From positions 141,571-205,570 of the forward strand of contig NZ_JAJFAW010000007.1 in assembly GCF_020711255.1 (NCBI RefSeq): a stretch of DNA of 64,000 nt, read 5' to 3'. This document shows positions 43,658 through 57,417 of this stretch, piece after piece. A program made the translations under genes and the position numbers. The stretch comes from Hymenobacter plasmatis (GTDB lineage: Bacteria > Bacteroidota > Bacteroidia > Cytophagales > Hymenobacteraceae). Position 1 is the stretch's first letter; each line of letters starts with the position of its first letter. The notes beneath the pieces are model-generated. The model was not told where the DNA came from, did not search any database, and saw only the letters and a list, made by a program, of their open reading frames with translations.

Positions 43658-45004
43658 CTACGAAATGGCCTTCAGCAGGGGCTTGAGGATGATGACGTAA
43701 GCCATCAGCATCAGAATAAGAACCGTGCCGACCCGCTGCGCGCCTTCCAAAAACTTGTCGGACGGCTTGCGGCGCAGAATCATTTCGTAGAGCAGGAACA
43801 CCACGTGGCCGCCATCTAGTGCCGGAATGGGCAGCAGGTTCATGAAGGCCAGTACCATGCTCAGGCCCGCGGCCAGGCCCCAGAAGTGCTGCCACTCCCA
43901 AATGCCGCCGAACTGCTGGGCAATTTCCACGGGGCCGCCCAAGCTCTCCGACGCCGAGGCTTCGCGGCGCAGGATTTTGCCGAACGCGCGGGCTTGCAAG
44001 CCAATCACGCCAAACGCCTTGTTCACGCCCTGCGGGATAGACTCGGCCAGCGTGTAGTGGCGCGTGCCCAGGTGCAACGTCGACTTGCGCTCGAACCCGA
44101 TGCGGCCCGACTCGCTCACGTCAATGGCCAGGGGGATGGTTTGGCCGTTGCGCTGCACAATTACTTCGGTTTTCTTGCCTTTGTTGGCCAGCAGTGCCGC
44201 CTGCAGCTCGTCGAAGAACTGCACGGGGCGGCCACCCACAGTGGTAATCTGGTCGCCGGCCTTCAGGCCCGCTTTGGCAGCGGCCCCACCAGGTACCACG
44301 CGCTCCACGGCGAAGGTTTCGCGGGGGCGCACCAGCAGGCTGTCGGCGCTTTGCTTGGCGAACTTGTCGAGGAAGTTGTTGGGGATGTTGATGTCCACCA
44401 GCTGCCCGCCCCGGTCCACGGTGTAGAAGGAGTTGTTGCCGAGAATGACGTCGGGCTTGTACACGTCGTCGAATTCGGTGAAGGGGCGGCCGTTAATTTT
44501 GACGATTTTGTCGCCGGTACGGAAGCCGATTTCGCGGCCCAGCCCGTTGGGCAGCACGCCGAAGCGCGCCTCCGAGGCGGGCAGAAACACGTCGCCGTAG
44601 TGAAACGTCATGGCCGCGAAAATCACGATGCCGGTGATGACGTTCATGATGATGCCGCCGAGCATGACCAGCAGGCGCTGCCAGGCCGGCTTGCCCCGAA
44701 ACTCGTCGGGCTGCGGGGGGCCGGCCAGGGCCGAGGCGTCCTGGGTTTCGTCTATCATGCCGTGAATCTGCACGTAGCCGCCCAGCGGAAACCAGCCAAT
44801 GCCGTACTCCGTCTCGCCCACTTTCTTTTTCAGCAGGGCAAAATTCATCACCCCAGGCATAGGAAACAGGAAGTCGAAGAAGATGTAGAATTTATCGACC
44901 CGAATTTTAAAGAGCTTGGCGAAGGCGAAATGGCCGAATTCGTGCAAGCCAACAAGCAGCGACAGGGCCAGCAGCAGCTGGCCAATCATGGTGAGAATTT
45001 CCAA
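43658..45004 (-). CDS. rseP: Site-2 intramembrane zinc protease RseP
   Basis: RseP cuts anti-sigma factors or signal-peptide remnants within the membrane. 448 residues with HEFGH at 21-25, the C-terminal LPIPALDGGHV motif, and two PDZ-like regions in between (GLKAGDQITTVGGRPVQFFD and the RTGDKIVKINGRPF copy). The TTG start (MEILTMIGQLLL) fits the family N-terminus better than the ATG five codons later. It is preceded by dxr on the same strand, an order seen in many Bacteroidota. A family A repeat fills the gap. Confidence 0.92.
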   Translation of the reverse strand: MEILTMIGQLLLALSLLVGLHEFGHFAFAKLFKIRVDKFYIFFDFLFPMPGVMNFALLKKKVGETEYGIGWFPLGGYVQIHGMIDETQDASALAGPPQPDEFRGKPAWQRLLVMLGGIIMNVITGIVIFAAMTFHYGDVFLPASEARFGVLPNGLGREIGFRTGDKIVKINGRPFTEFDDVYKPDVILGNNSFYTVDRGGQLVDINIPNNFLDKFAKQSADSLLVRPRETFAVERVVPGGAAAKAGLKAGDQITTVGGRPVQFFDELQAALLANKGKKTEVIVQRNGQTIPLAIDVSESGRIGFERKSTLHLGTRHYTLAESIPQGVNKAFGVIGLQARAFGKILRREASASESLGGPVEIAQQFGGIWEWQHFWGLAAGLSMVLAFMNLLPIPALDGGHVVFLLYEMILRRKPSDKFLEGAQRVGTVLILMLMAYVIILKPLLKAIS

Positions 45005-45015
45005 GGGAATTGTTA

Positions 45016-45119
45016 TGTCATTCTGAGCGCAGCGAAGAATCTTATCACGTCTGCGCCGGGGGGGTTACTAACTCTGATGCAGGCAGCCGTGATAAGATGC
45101 TTCCTGCGTCAGCATGACA
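45016..45119 (-). repeat. Palindromic repeat, family A copy 2 (degenerate arms)
   Basis: Left arm TGTCATTCTGAGCGCAGCGA at 45016 and right arm ending GTCAGCATGACA at 45119, imperfectly paired. The loop, read on the minus strand, has AGTAAC as in the other copies. It occupies the dxr-rseP gap and is oriented with dxr. Confidence 0.78.
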
Positions 45120-45127
45120 ATAGTTTT

Positions 45128-46294
45128 TTACAGTAGTGCTTCCGCTACCCGGCGCGTTTCCGCGTCGGTGGCCACCAGGTCGGCCAGTAGCGGCTCTGCA
45201 AGGTACGAAACCCGCGCCAGGCACCCCGCTACCAGGTCCGACATCTGCCGGAAGCCCACCTGCTCGCGCAAAAAAGCCGCCACGGCCACTTCATTGGCCG
45301 CGTTGAGCACACACGGCGCGTTGCCGCCCCGGCGCATGGCTCCGAAGGCCAGTTCCAGGTTGGGGAAGGCCGCGCGGTCGGGCGCCTCGAAGGTGAGGGT
45401 GGGGTAGTCGAGAAAGGAAAAGCGCGGGAAGGTGTTGGCCAGCCGCTGCGGGTAGCCCAACGCGTACTGAATGGGCAGTTTCATGTCGGGCAGGCCCAAC
45501 TGGGCCTTCAGTGAGCCGTCCTGGAACTGCACCAGCGAGTGCACGATACTTTGCGGGTGCACCACCACATCAATTTGCTCGTTGGTGAGGCCAAACAGCC
45601 ACTTGGCCTCAATCACCTCGAGGCCCTTGTTCATGAGCGAGGCCGAGTCGATGGTGATTTTGGCGCCCATGTCCCAGTTGGGGTGCTTCAGGGCCTGGGC
45701 CTTCGTGACGGCCTCCATCTGCTGGGCCGAACGGCCACGGAACGGCCCGCCAGAGGCCGTGAGGATGATTTTCTCGATGGGATTCTGCGCCTCGCCCACC
45801 AGGCACTGGAAGATGGCCGAATGCTCAGAATCGACGGGCAGCAGGCGCACGTTGTGCTGCTTCACGAGGCCGGTAATCAGCTCACCAGCAACTACAAGGG
45901 TTTCCTTGTTGGCCAGCGCAATGTCTTTGCCGGCCCGGATGGCCGCCACCGTGGGCAGCAGCCCGGCGTAGCCCACCAGGGCCGTGAGCACAATGTCGAT
46001 TTCGGGCCGGGTTACTACTTCGGCCAGGGCGGCCGCGCCGGCCAGTACCTGGGTTTCGGGCTGCTGGGCCAAGGCGGCTTTAAGCGGCTGGTAGAAGCTG
46101 TCGTCGCCAATCACGACCACGGCGGGCCGAAACTCCCGGGCCTGCTGCGCCAGCAGCTCCCACTGCCGCTGGGCGCTGAGCACCGCCACGCGGAACCGGC
46201 CCGGCTGCTGGCGCACCACCTCCAGCGCCTGCGTCCCAATCGAGCCCGTAGCGCCGAGCAGGGCCAGCGTTTTCACCTTGTTTTCTTCAACCAT
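45128..46294 (-). CDS. dxr: 1-deoxy-D-xylulose-5-phosphate reductoisomerase
   Basis: Second step of the MEP route to isoprenoids: rearranges and reduces DXP to MEP with NADPH. 388 residues from ATG 46292-46294; the longer frame is not family-like. Landmarks: TLALLGATGSIGTQALEVV, ALANKETLVVAGE, the metal-binding LPVDSEHSAIFQCL, ILTASGGPFRG and PNWDMGAKITIDSASLMNKG. It is followed by rseP and preceded by a GAF-domain gene. Confidence 0.96.
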   Translation of the reverse strand: MVEENKVKTLALLGATGSIGTQALEVVRQQPGRFRVAVLSAQRQWELLAQQAREFRPAVVVIGDDSFYQPLKAALAQQPETQVLAGAAALAEVVTRPEIDIVLTALVGYAGLLPTVAAIRAGKDIALANKETLVVAGELITGLVKQHNVRLLPVDSEHSAIFQCLVGEAQNPIEKIILTASGGPFRGRSAQQMEAVTKAQALKHPNWDMGAKITIDSASLMNKGLEVIEAKWLFGLTNEQIDVVVHPQSIVHSLVQFQDGSLKAQLGLPDMKLPIQYALGYPQRLANTFPRFSFLDYPTLTFEAPDRAAFPNLELAFGAMRRGGNAPCVLNAANEVAVAAFLREQVGFRQMSDLVAGCLARVSYLAEPLLADLVATDAETRRVAEALL

Positions 46295-46350
46295 AATGCT
46301 ACAAACACAGAAACCCTGCAAAAGTACAGCGCCTCCGCGCACAGCCTGGC

Positions 46351-47061
46351 TTAAGTACGCCGCAAGGTAGCGGCCACAAACTGGTCGATGATGCCTACAA
46401 TGTCGCCGGCTTCCTGGGCCACGGCGGGGGTGAGGTTGGCTGGGCTGCCCGCTGGTGCCACCCGTTCGACCAAAGCCGTGAGTCGGGCCAACTGCTGGCC
46501 CAGGGCCCGGTACACTGCTTCCCAGAGCATGGCCGTGGAGTCGGCGTGGGCGCCCAACTCACGGCGAAGCTCGAGCAGGCGCATTACTAGGCCAGCCAGG
46601 CTGCCGAGTAAGGTCCGTTCGACGAGGGTGAATTCCCGGGGCGGGCCGTCGTAAAGGCACAGCGAGCCAATATTGTAGCCGTCCGGGGTGCGCAGGTTGT
46701 GGCCAGCGTAGAAATGCAAGCCCAGCTGCTGAACCAGCGAAATGTCGATGCCGGGCGCACTGGCCTGGTCCAGGTCCTCAAATACGGCTGTGTCCTCCTG
46801 CAGGATGGTGGCCGAGCACAGGCTTTGCTCCCGGGGAATACGCTCCAGGGGAACGGGTAAATTGTAGGGAGCTTTTATCAGCACCTTATCTTCTTCCACG
46901 ATGGAAAGCATGGCGTTGGATACCCGAAACAACTTCGCGGCGGCTGCCACCAGTTCATCGAGTACTTTTTCGCTGCGGGCGTCCAGCAGTTGGTAGCGTT
47001 CGAGGGCTGCCAAGCGGGATACGTCGTTGGCCGGAATAAGGGAAGTAGGAGTTGTGCTCAA
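46351..47061 (-). CDS. GAF-domain protein
   Basis: 236 residues, TTG start (no in-frame ATG nearby). The N-terminus IPANDVSRLAALERYQLLDA and a GAF core (LFRVSNAMLSIVEEDKVLIK, then IPREQSLCSATILQEDTAVF, LGSLCLYD-like strand) match the GAF proteins that usually precede histidine kinases. Here no kinase or cyclase domain follows; a helical C-terminus does. Probably a ligand- or redox-sensing protein. It is 57 bp upstream of dxr on the same strand and may be cotranscribed. Confidence 0.75.
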   Translation of the reverse strand: MSTTPTSLIPANDVSRLAALERYQLLDARSEKVLDELVAAAAKLFRVSNAMLSIVEEDKVLIKAPYNLPVPLERIPREQSLCSATILQEDTAVFEDLDQASAPGIDISLVQQLGLHFYAGHNLRTPDGYNIGSLCLYDGPPREFTLVERTLLGSLAGLVMRLLELRRELGAHADSTAMLWEAVYRALGQQLARLTALVERVAPAGSPANLTPAVAQEAGDIVGIIDQFVAATLRRT

Positions 47062-47284
47062 TGCGAAGAGAAAAACAGCAGGTCAACAAAAATGCACTAC
47101 TCCGGCCAGCAGCCTGCGCGGCATACTGCCCAGGATTTGTGTACCCTGATTAGTGCGCAAGGGTTTCGCAATGCCGGGGTTTAATATTAAGCAGGTTTTG
47201 AAAGACCGGGCGGGTGTTTAGTGAGTTGTTGGCAGTTGAGCTGTGCAGGAATTTACCAATCGGCTGTCATGCTGAGTAACGTCT

Positions 47285-47372
47285 GTCATGCAGAGCGCAG
47301 CGAAGCATCTTATCAGGTCAGAACCAATCGTTCAACTATGAGAAGATGCTTCGCTGCGCTCTGGCATGACAA
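47285..47372 (+). repeat. Palindromic repeat, family A copy 3
   Basis: Left arm TGTCATGCAGAGCGCAGCGA at 47285-47312 pairs with 47344-47372; one base differs. The loop carries AGAACCAATCGTTCAAC in the plus orientation. It lies between two divergent genes. Confidence 0.85.
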
Positions 47373-47460
47373 GAGGCGTGGACAAGGTGCTGCGAGCCAA
47401 TTACAGTCAAATCCTCATCATCGGCAATAGTTCTTGCAGAAGGTAGCCCGCACTCCCCGC

Positions 47461-47468
47461 TACCTTTG
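47461..47468 (+). promoter_or_regulatory. -7 box abutting the GTG start of the reductase-like gene
   Basis: TACCTTTG ends 5 bases before the GTG at 47474. Transcription should begin at or next to the start codon, giving a leaderless mRNA. A TTG at 47434-47436 is slightly too far for a good -33 box. Confidence 0.55.
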
Positions 47469-47473
47469 AAGCC

Positions 47474-48640
47474 GTGCCCACCCCACCCATTTTCGACTAC
47501 GACGTTGCTATCATCGGCGCGGGCCCGGCTGGCGCGGCGTGTGCCCTGGGTTTGCGCCACAGCGGCCTGCGCGTGGCCTTGCTCGACAAATCCCAGTTTC
47601 CCCGCGACAAGGTGTGCGGCGATGCCATTCCCGGCCATGCCCTCAAAGCCCTGCGGCAGCTCGACCCCTCCTTTGCCAACAGTCTGTGGCAGCTCCAGCC
47701 GCTGGATGCCGTGCGCCAGTCCAAGCTCGTGGCCCCCAACGGCGACAGCCTGGTCCTGCAATGGAAGCTTCCCAGCTTCAACTGCCCCCGCGAAACCTTC
47801 GATGATGCCCTGATGGCCCTGGTGCGCACGCACGCCCCGGCCACCACCGTACTCGAAAGCACCAGCCTGAAAGGACTGCAAATTGAGCTGGACCACGTGC
47901 GCCTGCTGCCCACGCAAGGCCCCGAAATCACCTGCCAGTTGGTGATAGGCTGTGACGGGGCCAACTCCGTGGTGGGCCGCAAGCTGCTGCCGGAACCGCG
48001 CCTGGCCCGGGCCCACCACTGCGTGGGGGTGCGCGCCTACTTCGAAAACATTGCCGGCGCCGAGAGCGGCACCACTGAGTTTTTCCTCACCCGCGATTAC
48101 CTAGCCGGCTACTGCTGGCTGTTTCCCGTGGGCCAGGGGCGCTACAACGTGGGCCTGGGCATGCTGGCCGAAGTAGTGGCCGAACACAAAGTAGACCTGA
48201 AAGAAACCCTGCAGCGCCTGCTCACCACGCACCCCGCCCTGGCTGGCCGCTTCGCCGAAGCCCGGCAGCTGGGGCCCACAGTGGGCTTCGGGCTGCCGCT
48301 GGGTGGCGGGCGGGTGCGGCCCATCAGCGGCGAGCGGTTTATGCTGTGCGGCGACGCTGCTTCGCTGATTGACCCGCTGCAGGGCCACGGCATCGACACG
48401 GCTATACAGAGCGGCATGCTGGCCGCCGTGCAGGCCGCAGCGTGCTTCGCAAAGCAAGATTTCAGTGCCGGGCACCTGGCCAGCTATGACGCCCAGGTAG
48501 CCGAGAAAATCGGGAAGAAGCTAGCCAAAAGCTACCGTCTCATGCGCTTCCTCAGCACCAAGCCGTGGCTGGTGAATGCCGCTGTGCGCCTGGCCCGCGT
48601 GCCTGGGCTGAAGCCCTGGGTGCAGAAGGCGATAGGGTAG
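47474..48640 (+). CDS. Geranylgeranyl-reductase-family FAD oxidoreductase
   Basis: 388 residues, GTG start. FAD-binding DYDVAIIGAGPAGAACALGL at 8-27, KVCGDAIPGHALKAL near 47, and the second FAD motif MLCGDAASLIDPLQGHGIDT near 291 mark the family that reduces isoprenoid chains (menaquinone side chain, geranylgeranyl groups) or halogenated/phenolic substrates. A role in saturating menaquinone or carotenoid-related isoprenoids would fit the nearby dxr, but this is inference. It ends before a complex palindrome. Confidence 0.85.
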   Translation: MPTPPIFDYDVAIIGAGPAGAACALGLRHSGLRVALLDKSQFPRDKVCGDAIPGHALKALRQLDPSFANSLWQLQPLDAVRQSKLVAPNGDSLVLQWKLPSFNCPRETFDDALMALVRTHAPATTVLESTSLKGLQIELDHVRLLPTQGPEITCQLVIGCDGANSVVGRKLLPEPRLARAHHCVGVRAYFENIAGAESGTTEFFLTRDYLAGYCWLFPVGQGRYNVGLGMLAEVVAEHKVDLKETLQRLLTTHPALAGRFAEARQLGPTVGFGLPLGGGRVRPISGERFMLCGDAASLIDPLQGHGIDTAIQSGMLAAVQAAACFAKQDFSAGHLASYDAQVAEKIGKKLAKSYRLMRFLSTKPWLVNAAVRLARVPGLKPWVQKAIG

Positions 48641-48693
48641 GGGGCTGGAGGCGGGAAATTTCGGTTTGTAGGGCGGAGCGGAACCTCGCGTTC

Positions 48694-48973
48694 GGAACCT
48701 CACCCCCGGCCCCTCTCCATCAGAGAGGGGAGCCTGACGCGGTTCTGTCATTGCGAGCGCAGCGCGGCAATCTTTCCTCTCCCTGCGACCAGCCCCGAGA
48801 AGTGATAACGCCCTTTAGTTAAAAAGCCCCGACTCATACCAGAGCCGGGGCTTGTTACATTATTAAGCTAGTCGCTGAGAACAGGACGGATTGCTTCGTC
48901 GTGCCTCCTCGCAATGACAGGCGCGCCGCCGTGGCTCCCCTCTCTGATGGAGAGGGGCCGGGGGTGAGGTTCC
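48694..48973. repeat. 41-bp perfect inverted repeat bracketing a family D element (family E)
   Basis: Left arm 48694-48734 and right arm 48933-48973 are perfectly complementary over 41 bp (GGAACCTCACCCCCGGCCCC...). Each arm is itself a hairpin, CCCCTCTC-CATCA-GAGAGGGG. Between them lie 198 bp holding the family D repeat. Confidence 0.9.
48739..48919 (+). repeat. Dispersed repeat, family D copy 2 (about 180 bp) with internal terminator
   Basis: Shares end words and many interior blocks with 19593-19790. The central stem AGCCCCG (48825-48831) / CGGGGCT (48846-48852) has AAAAA on one side and TTGTT on the other. It follows a plus-strand gene in the same orientation as copy 1. Confidence 0.85.
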
Positions 48974-49001
48974 GGCCGCTACGCTCGTCGTGTATTTTCC
49001 C

Positions 49002-50471
49002 TCACGCAAACATTCCCACTGCATTCTTGCTGGGCAGCGACGTTTTGCCCGTTAGGAACATGTCTACCTGGCGGGCGGCTTCGCGGCCTTCGGAAATGGC
49101 CCATACTACCAGGGATTGGCCGCGGCGCATGTCGCCGGCCGCAAATACGTTGGGCAGGTTGGTTTGGTAGGTCTTTTCGGTGGCGCGCACGTTGCCGCGC
49201 TCGTCCAGCTCAACGCCAAGCTCGGCCAGCAGGCCGGCGGTGCGCGGGCCCGTGAAGCCCATAGCCAGCAGCACGCGTTGGCAGGGGATTTCGCGTTCAG
49301 AGTTGGGTACTTCCTCGAAGCGCATGGGCCGGCCCATCACGTCGGTTTCCCAGGTTACTTCGTTCACGAGCAGGGCCTGGAGCTTCCCATCGTCGTTGCC
49401 GAGAAACGCCTTGGTGTTGACGCCCCAATAGCGCTGGCAGCCTTCTTCGTGCGAAGACGTGACTTTGAGCACCATCGGGTAGTTGGGCCAGGGCATGTGC
49501 TCGGTGCGCTCCTTGGGCGGCTGGGCCAGCAGCTCAAACTGCGTAACCGAGGCGGCGCCCTGGCGGTTGGCAGTGCCCACGCAGTCGGAGCCGGTGTCGC
49601 CCCCGCCGATGACCACCACGTGCTCGCCGTGGGCTACAATGGGCTCGTCGGCCAGCTCCAGCTCGCTCACCCGGCGGTTGTGCTGGGTGAGGTAGTCCAT
49701 GGCGAAGTGAATGCCGGGCAGGTCGCGGCCCGGCACCTTGAGGTCGCGCGGAATGCTGGCCCCACCGGCCAATACCACGGCGTCGAAGGTGCTGGTCAGC
49801 TCCTGGCCCGACAGGTCGCGGCCGATTTCGGTATTGCAGCGAAACACAATACCGTCTTCTTCCAGCAGCTTGATGCGCCGGTCGATGACGCCTTTATCAA
49901 GCTTGAAATCGGGGATGCCGTAGCGCAACAGGCCGCCGGGCCGGTCGTGGCGCTCGAATACCGTGACGGAGTGGCCGGCCTTGGCCAGCTGCGCCGCGGC
50001 GGCCAGTCCCGAGGGGCCCGAACCCACCACGGCCACCGTTTTGCCCGATTTCAGCAGCGGCGCGCTGGGGCGCACGTAGCCTTTGGCAAAGGCGGTTTCA
50101 ATGATGTGCTTCTCGATTTCCTCAATGGCCACCGGCGAGCTGTTGATGCCCAGCACACAGGCCGACTCGCACGGCGCCGGGCATATGCGGCCCGTAAACT
50201 CCGGGAAATTGTTGGTAGAAGCCAGAATGCGGTACGCTTCCTCCCAGTCCTGCTCATACACCGCGTCGTTGAACTCGGGGATGATGTTGCCCAGCGGGCA
50301 GCCCGAGTGGCAGAACGGAATGCCGCAATTCATGCACCGCGCCGCCTGCTGGTTGAGCTGCGGTTCCGAGTAGGTGCCCACAAATTCGCGGCTGTGCCCA
50401 ACCCTCTCCTGCGGGGCAGTTTTGGAGGGCAGCTCGCGCTTAAATTCCTTAAATCCGGTGATGTGGCCCAT
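49002..50471 (-). CDS. gltD: Glutamate synthase small (beta) subunit
   Basis: NADPH-binding subunit that feeds electrons to GltB to make two glutamates from glutamine and 2-oxoglutarate. 489 residues, ATG 50469-50471. N-terminal Fe-S cysteines in [20 protein letters not shown] motif [22 protein letters not shown] motif [13 protein letters not shown], and C-terminal [15 protein letters not shown]. It follows gltB on the minus strand, separated by 193 bp that contain a family A repeat, so the two subunits may be differently expressed. Confidence 0.96.
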   Translation of the reverse strand: MGHITGFKEFKRELPSKTAPQERVGHSREFVGTYSEPQLNQQAARCMNCGIPFCHSGCPLGNIIPEFNDAVYEQDWEEAYRILASTNNFPEFTGRICPAPCESACVLGINSSPVAIEEIEKHIIETAFAKGYVRPSAPLLKSGKTVAVVGSGPSGLAAAAQLAKAGHSVTVFERHDRPGGLLRYGIPDFKLDKGVIDRRIKLLEEDGIVFRCNTEIGRDLSGQELTSTFDAVVLAGGASIPRDLKVPGRDLPGIHFAMDYLTQHNRRVSELELADEPIVAHGEHVVVIGGGDTGSDCVGTANRQGAASVTQFELLAQPPKERTEHMPWPNYPMVLKVTSSHEEGCQRYWGVNTKAFLGNDDGKLQALLVNEVTWETDVMGRPMRFEEVPNSEREIPCQRVLLAMGFTGPRTAGLLAELGVELDERGNVRATEKTYQTNLPNVFAAGDMRRGQSLVVWAISEGREAARQVDMFLTGKTSLPSKNAVGMFA

Positions 50472-50539
50472 TATATTAAGTCTGATTTTCTAGCCGGTCA
50501 TGCTGATGGTGAAACGCGCATTATGAGCTGGTTAAGACG

Positions 50540-50632
50540 GTCATGCTGAGCTTGTCGAAGCATCTCTACCGCTTAGTTGAGCCGATTGAGATTACTTCTG
50601 AGGTAGAGATGCTTCGACAAGCTCAGCATGAC
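50540..50632 (-). repeat. Palindromic repeat, family A copy 4
   Basis: Perfect 31-bp arms at 50540-50570 and 50602-50632 (GTCATGCTGAGCTTGTCGAA...) with a 31-base loop. Read on the minus strand the loop is AGTAATCTCAATCGGCTCAAC, so it points with gltB, the gene it follows. It sits inside the gltB-gltD unit. Confidence 0.9.
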
Positions 50633-50664
50633 ATCCTGTTTTTAACCAGTTGTCTCGCTTGTAA

Positions 50665-55188
<4,524 letters not shown>

Positions 55189-55463
55189 CGCTAGAAATAA
55201 AATCGAGGAGAATACATCAGCCTGCGAGCTTGGTCCATCAGGCAATGCCTGCCGGTTCTGGCTCAATGCCGCAGTTGATGACGTTCAGCAATATCCGCTG
55301 CCCGTTTACCGGCCAAAATTTTATTTTCCCAACGAATACTATTTCCAGTTCTAAATTTAGCTAAATAACTGCCTGTTAATTAATGATATGCGCGCTATCG
55401 GGCTACAATCCCAAATAGGAGAGGCCCCACGCCGTTACGTTGGGCGGTGGTTCGGCTTACTTC

Positions 55464-57008
55464 CTATTTCAGCTGCGGAAACTTGCGCTGCATGATTTCC
55501 TGCACCGGCCGGTTCTCTATCTTGCTTTCGAGGTAGGAGATAATATCCAGATACATGAATGGCCGCCGCTCGAAAGGATTGGCGGCAATGGCCATTAGCT
55601 CGTTTTTTAGGTTGATAAAGGCGGTTTTCAGCTCCTGCGGGTTCATGTCGCCCAGCGTGCGCAAAAACTTGAAGATGGCCACCTGCATCTGCTGCTGGTC
55701 GTTCATCTTGCCCAGGAAGCGGTACACGGATTTTATCTGGTAGTCGAGGCTTTCGTCGCGGCCGGCCTCGTAGTGCGCTATCAGGTTCAGAATGCGGGCA
55801 AAGCACTGGATGTCTTCGCGCAGGGCGCTGTCTTTGAACTGAATAATCTTGGTCAGGTACTCGATGGCCTTGTTGAAATCGCCGCTGCCGAAGTACAGGC
55901 TGGCAATTTTGTAGTAGAACACCATGAGGCGGTGCGGGTCGAGCTGCTGCTGAAACTCGCCGAGCTTGGCCAGCAGCGGCGGCACAATGGAGAGGCCTTC
56001 GCTGAAGCGCCCTTCCATAAACGAGGCGTTGATGCGGTTGGTGTAGATGTACAAAAACAGCAGCATTTCGATGTTGGGGTTCGAGCGCCGGTCGGGGTTG
56101 GCGGCAAAGGCCTCGAGCCGGGCCAGTACCTCATTGAACTTGCTGTAGTGCAGTAGGTTGTAGGTGGTGACTAGCAGGTTGTGCAGGCCTTTGAGGTAGA
56201 GCGTGGTTTGCTGCTCCCGGATGGTGGGGTTGTCCTCAAAGAGGTCGACCCATTTCTGGGCGTAGCGGTAGCAGGCCACGAAGTTTTGCGTGATGGTGTA
56301 GTACCACACGTGGGCCTGGTAGTAGTACAGCCGCTCAAAAAAGTCGGCGTTGCGCATGTCCACGTTGGCCAGCGCATTCTGGAAAAAGGTCTTCAGGCGC
56401 TCAAAATCGGCCTTGTTGCGGGCGTGCCCAATCTGCAGGTAGAACCCATACATGCGTAGGGCCAGGTTGGAAAGCACGTGCTGCTGGCTCACGTGCCCCA
56501 CCAGGGTGAGGGCCTCGTGGGAGAGCTCCTCGGCCCGGCCCCGGAGGCTGCGCGTGATGTACTGGGCCTCAATGAGCTTCTCAAAATCGAGCGCCTGCAG
56601 GGCAATGTGGCTCATGCCCACTTGCTGGGCGGCCACCTTCACGCGCTCGAGCATGCGCAAGCTTTGCTGGTAGAGGCCGCGGTTGTAGAGCACGCGGGCG
56701 TAGTCGAGCTGCTCGCGCAGCTGAATGTCGAGGTTTTGGCCGGCGTGGTACATGCGCAGGCTGGCCAGCAGCTGCCGGTAGAGGTTGGCCTTGAGGTTGG
56801 CCAGCTGCACCTTCTTGATGGCCGGTACCTGGGCCAGCACCCGCTCGTCGTCGTACTGCGTGGCGGTGTCCAGGGCGTCGAAAAGCTGCAGAAACTTCAG
56901 CCCCTCGGTAGAGCCCTGCCGGTTGGCAAACAGCCGGAAGTGGCGCTTTTCGGAGCGGGTCAGCGACTTCACTAATTGAAAAACCGGGTCGTGGCTTTCG
57001 TTTGGCAT
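55464..57008 (-). CDS. Large TPR-like helical-repeat hypothetical protein
   Basis: 514 residues from ATG 57006-57008 (MPNESHDPVFQLVKSLTRSE). Entirely helical with no signal peptide. The N-terminal block FQLVKSLTRSEKRHFRLFAN and later repeats (YFGSGDFNKAIEYLTKII, YYYQAHVWYYTITQNF) read as TPR-like helix pairs. I know similar uncharacterised proteins in Bacteroidota but no family name or function. It is divergent from the ilv operon, across a 409-bp region. Confidence 0.7.
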   Translation of the reverse strand: MPNESHDPVFQLVKSLTRSEKRHFRLFANRQGSTEGLKFLQLFDALDTATQYDDERVLAQVPAIKKVQLANLKANLYRQLLASLRMYHAGQNLDIQLREQLDYARVLYNRGLYQQSLRMLERVKVAAQQVGMSHIALQALDFEKLIEAQYITRSLRGRAEELSHEALTLVGHVSQQHVLSNLALRMYGFYLQIGHARNKADFERLKTFFQNALANVDMRNADFFERLYYYQAHVWYYTITQNFVACYRYAQKWVDLFEDNPTIREQQTTLYLKGLHNLLVTTYNLLHYSKFNEVLARLEAFAANPDRRSNPNIEMLLFLYIYTNRINASFMEGRFSEGLSIVPPLLAKLGEFQQQLDPHRLMVFYYKIASLYFGSGDFNKAIEYLTKIIQFKDSALREDIQCFARILNLIAHYEAGRDESLDYQIKSVYRFLGKMNDQQQMQVAIFKFLRTLGDMNPQELKTAFINLKNELMAIAANPFERRPFMYLDIISYLESKIENRPVQEIMQRKFPQLK

Positions 57009-57417
57009 TGTAATAGGCAATTATGTTGCGCGCTATTTATCAGTTGGTTGCGCACGTAGAAATCCGCGTTAGAAATAGTAGGCCGTCTTAAAATATATTT
57101 TTTGCACCCTCCGGGCCCCGCTAAAATTGTGCTCAGTAGCAAGATACTAAGCGTTGTGGCAGGGCCGGTTTTGCCCGCTGCCAAGCGCCCGGGTTTGCTG
57201 CCAGCGCGGCGCAAGCTAAGCAAGAACAATCTCCCTGGTTTTGCCCAGCCCCATACCCGAAGCCTTATGTGCCGCTCTTATTCCAACGTCTTCCAAGTCA
57301 TTATTAGCCAGCCGCAGGGCTGAAAGCGTCTTCTTGCCGGCCAGCAATTAGCCTTTCTCAGCTCCGTGCTCAGAAAGGCTTTTTACTGCTTTTTCCTTAG
57401 CAATCAATCCTCCGTTC
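57009..57417. other. 409-bp divergent region upstream of ilvE, with a terminator-like hairpin
   Basis: Right half is a probable long leader of the ilv operon. Within it, the open frame at 57102-57323 begins with a run rich in Ile, Val and Leu (KIVLSSKILSVVAGPVLP), which is suggestive of a leader peptide but lacks a good start. The hairpin at 57351-57385 precedes ilvE. No protein-coding gene is claimed here. Confidence 0.5.
57351..57385 (+). terminator. Terminator-like hairpin 33 bp before ilvE (possible attenuator)
   Basis: Stem AGCCTTTCT (57351-57359) / AGAAAGGCT (57373-57381) followed by five T. No gene ends upstream on this strand, so as a terminator it can only act on the ilv leader. Confidence 0.7.

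Larger units (their letters stand above)
47062..47473. other. 412-bp intergenic region between divergent genes
   Basis: Contains a family A repeat (47285-47372), a free GTTGAGCT word (47236-47243) and, at the right end, a TACCTTTG -7 box (47461-47468). No gene: the short open frame at 46990-47184 runs into the GAF gene on the other strand. Confidence 0.6.
48641..49001. other. 361-bp convergent intergenic region made of nested repeats
   Basis: Between the reductase-like gene (+) and gltD (-). Nearly all of it is the 41-bp inverted repeat (48694-48973) with the family D element inside. No gene seen. Confidence 0.8.

Noticed and set aside
46990..47184. Short open frame between the GAF and reductase genes
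   Set aside because: Overlaps the GAF gene on the opposite strand and has no coding character.
57102..57323. 73-codon frame upstream of ilvE as a real protein gene
   Set aside because: TTG start, no domain, and likely leader RNA; kept only as a hint for attenuation.
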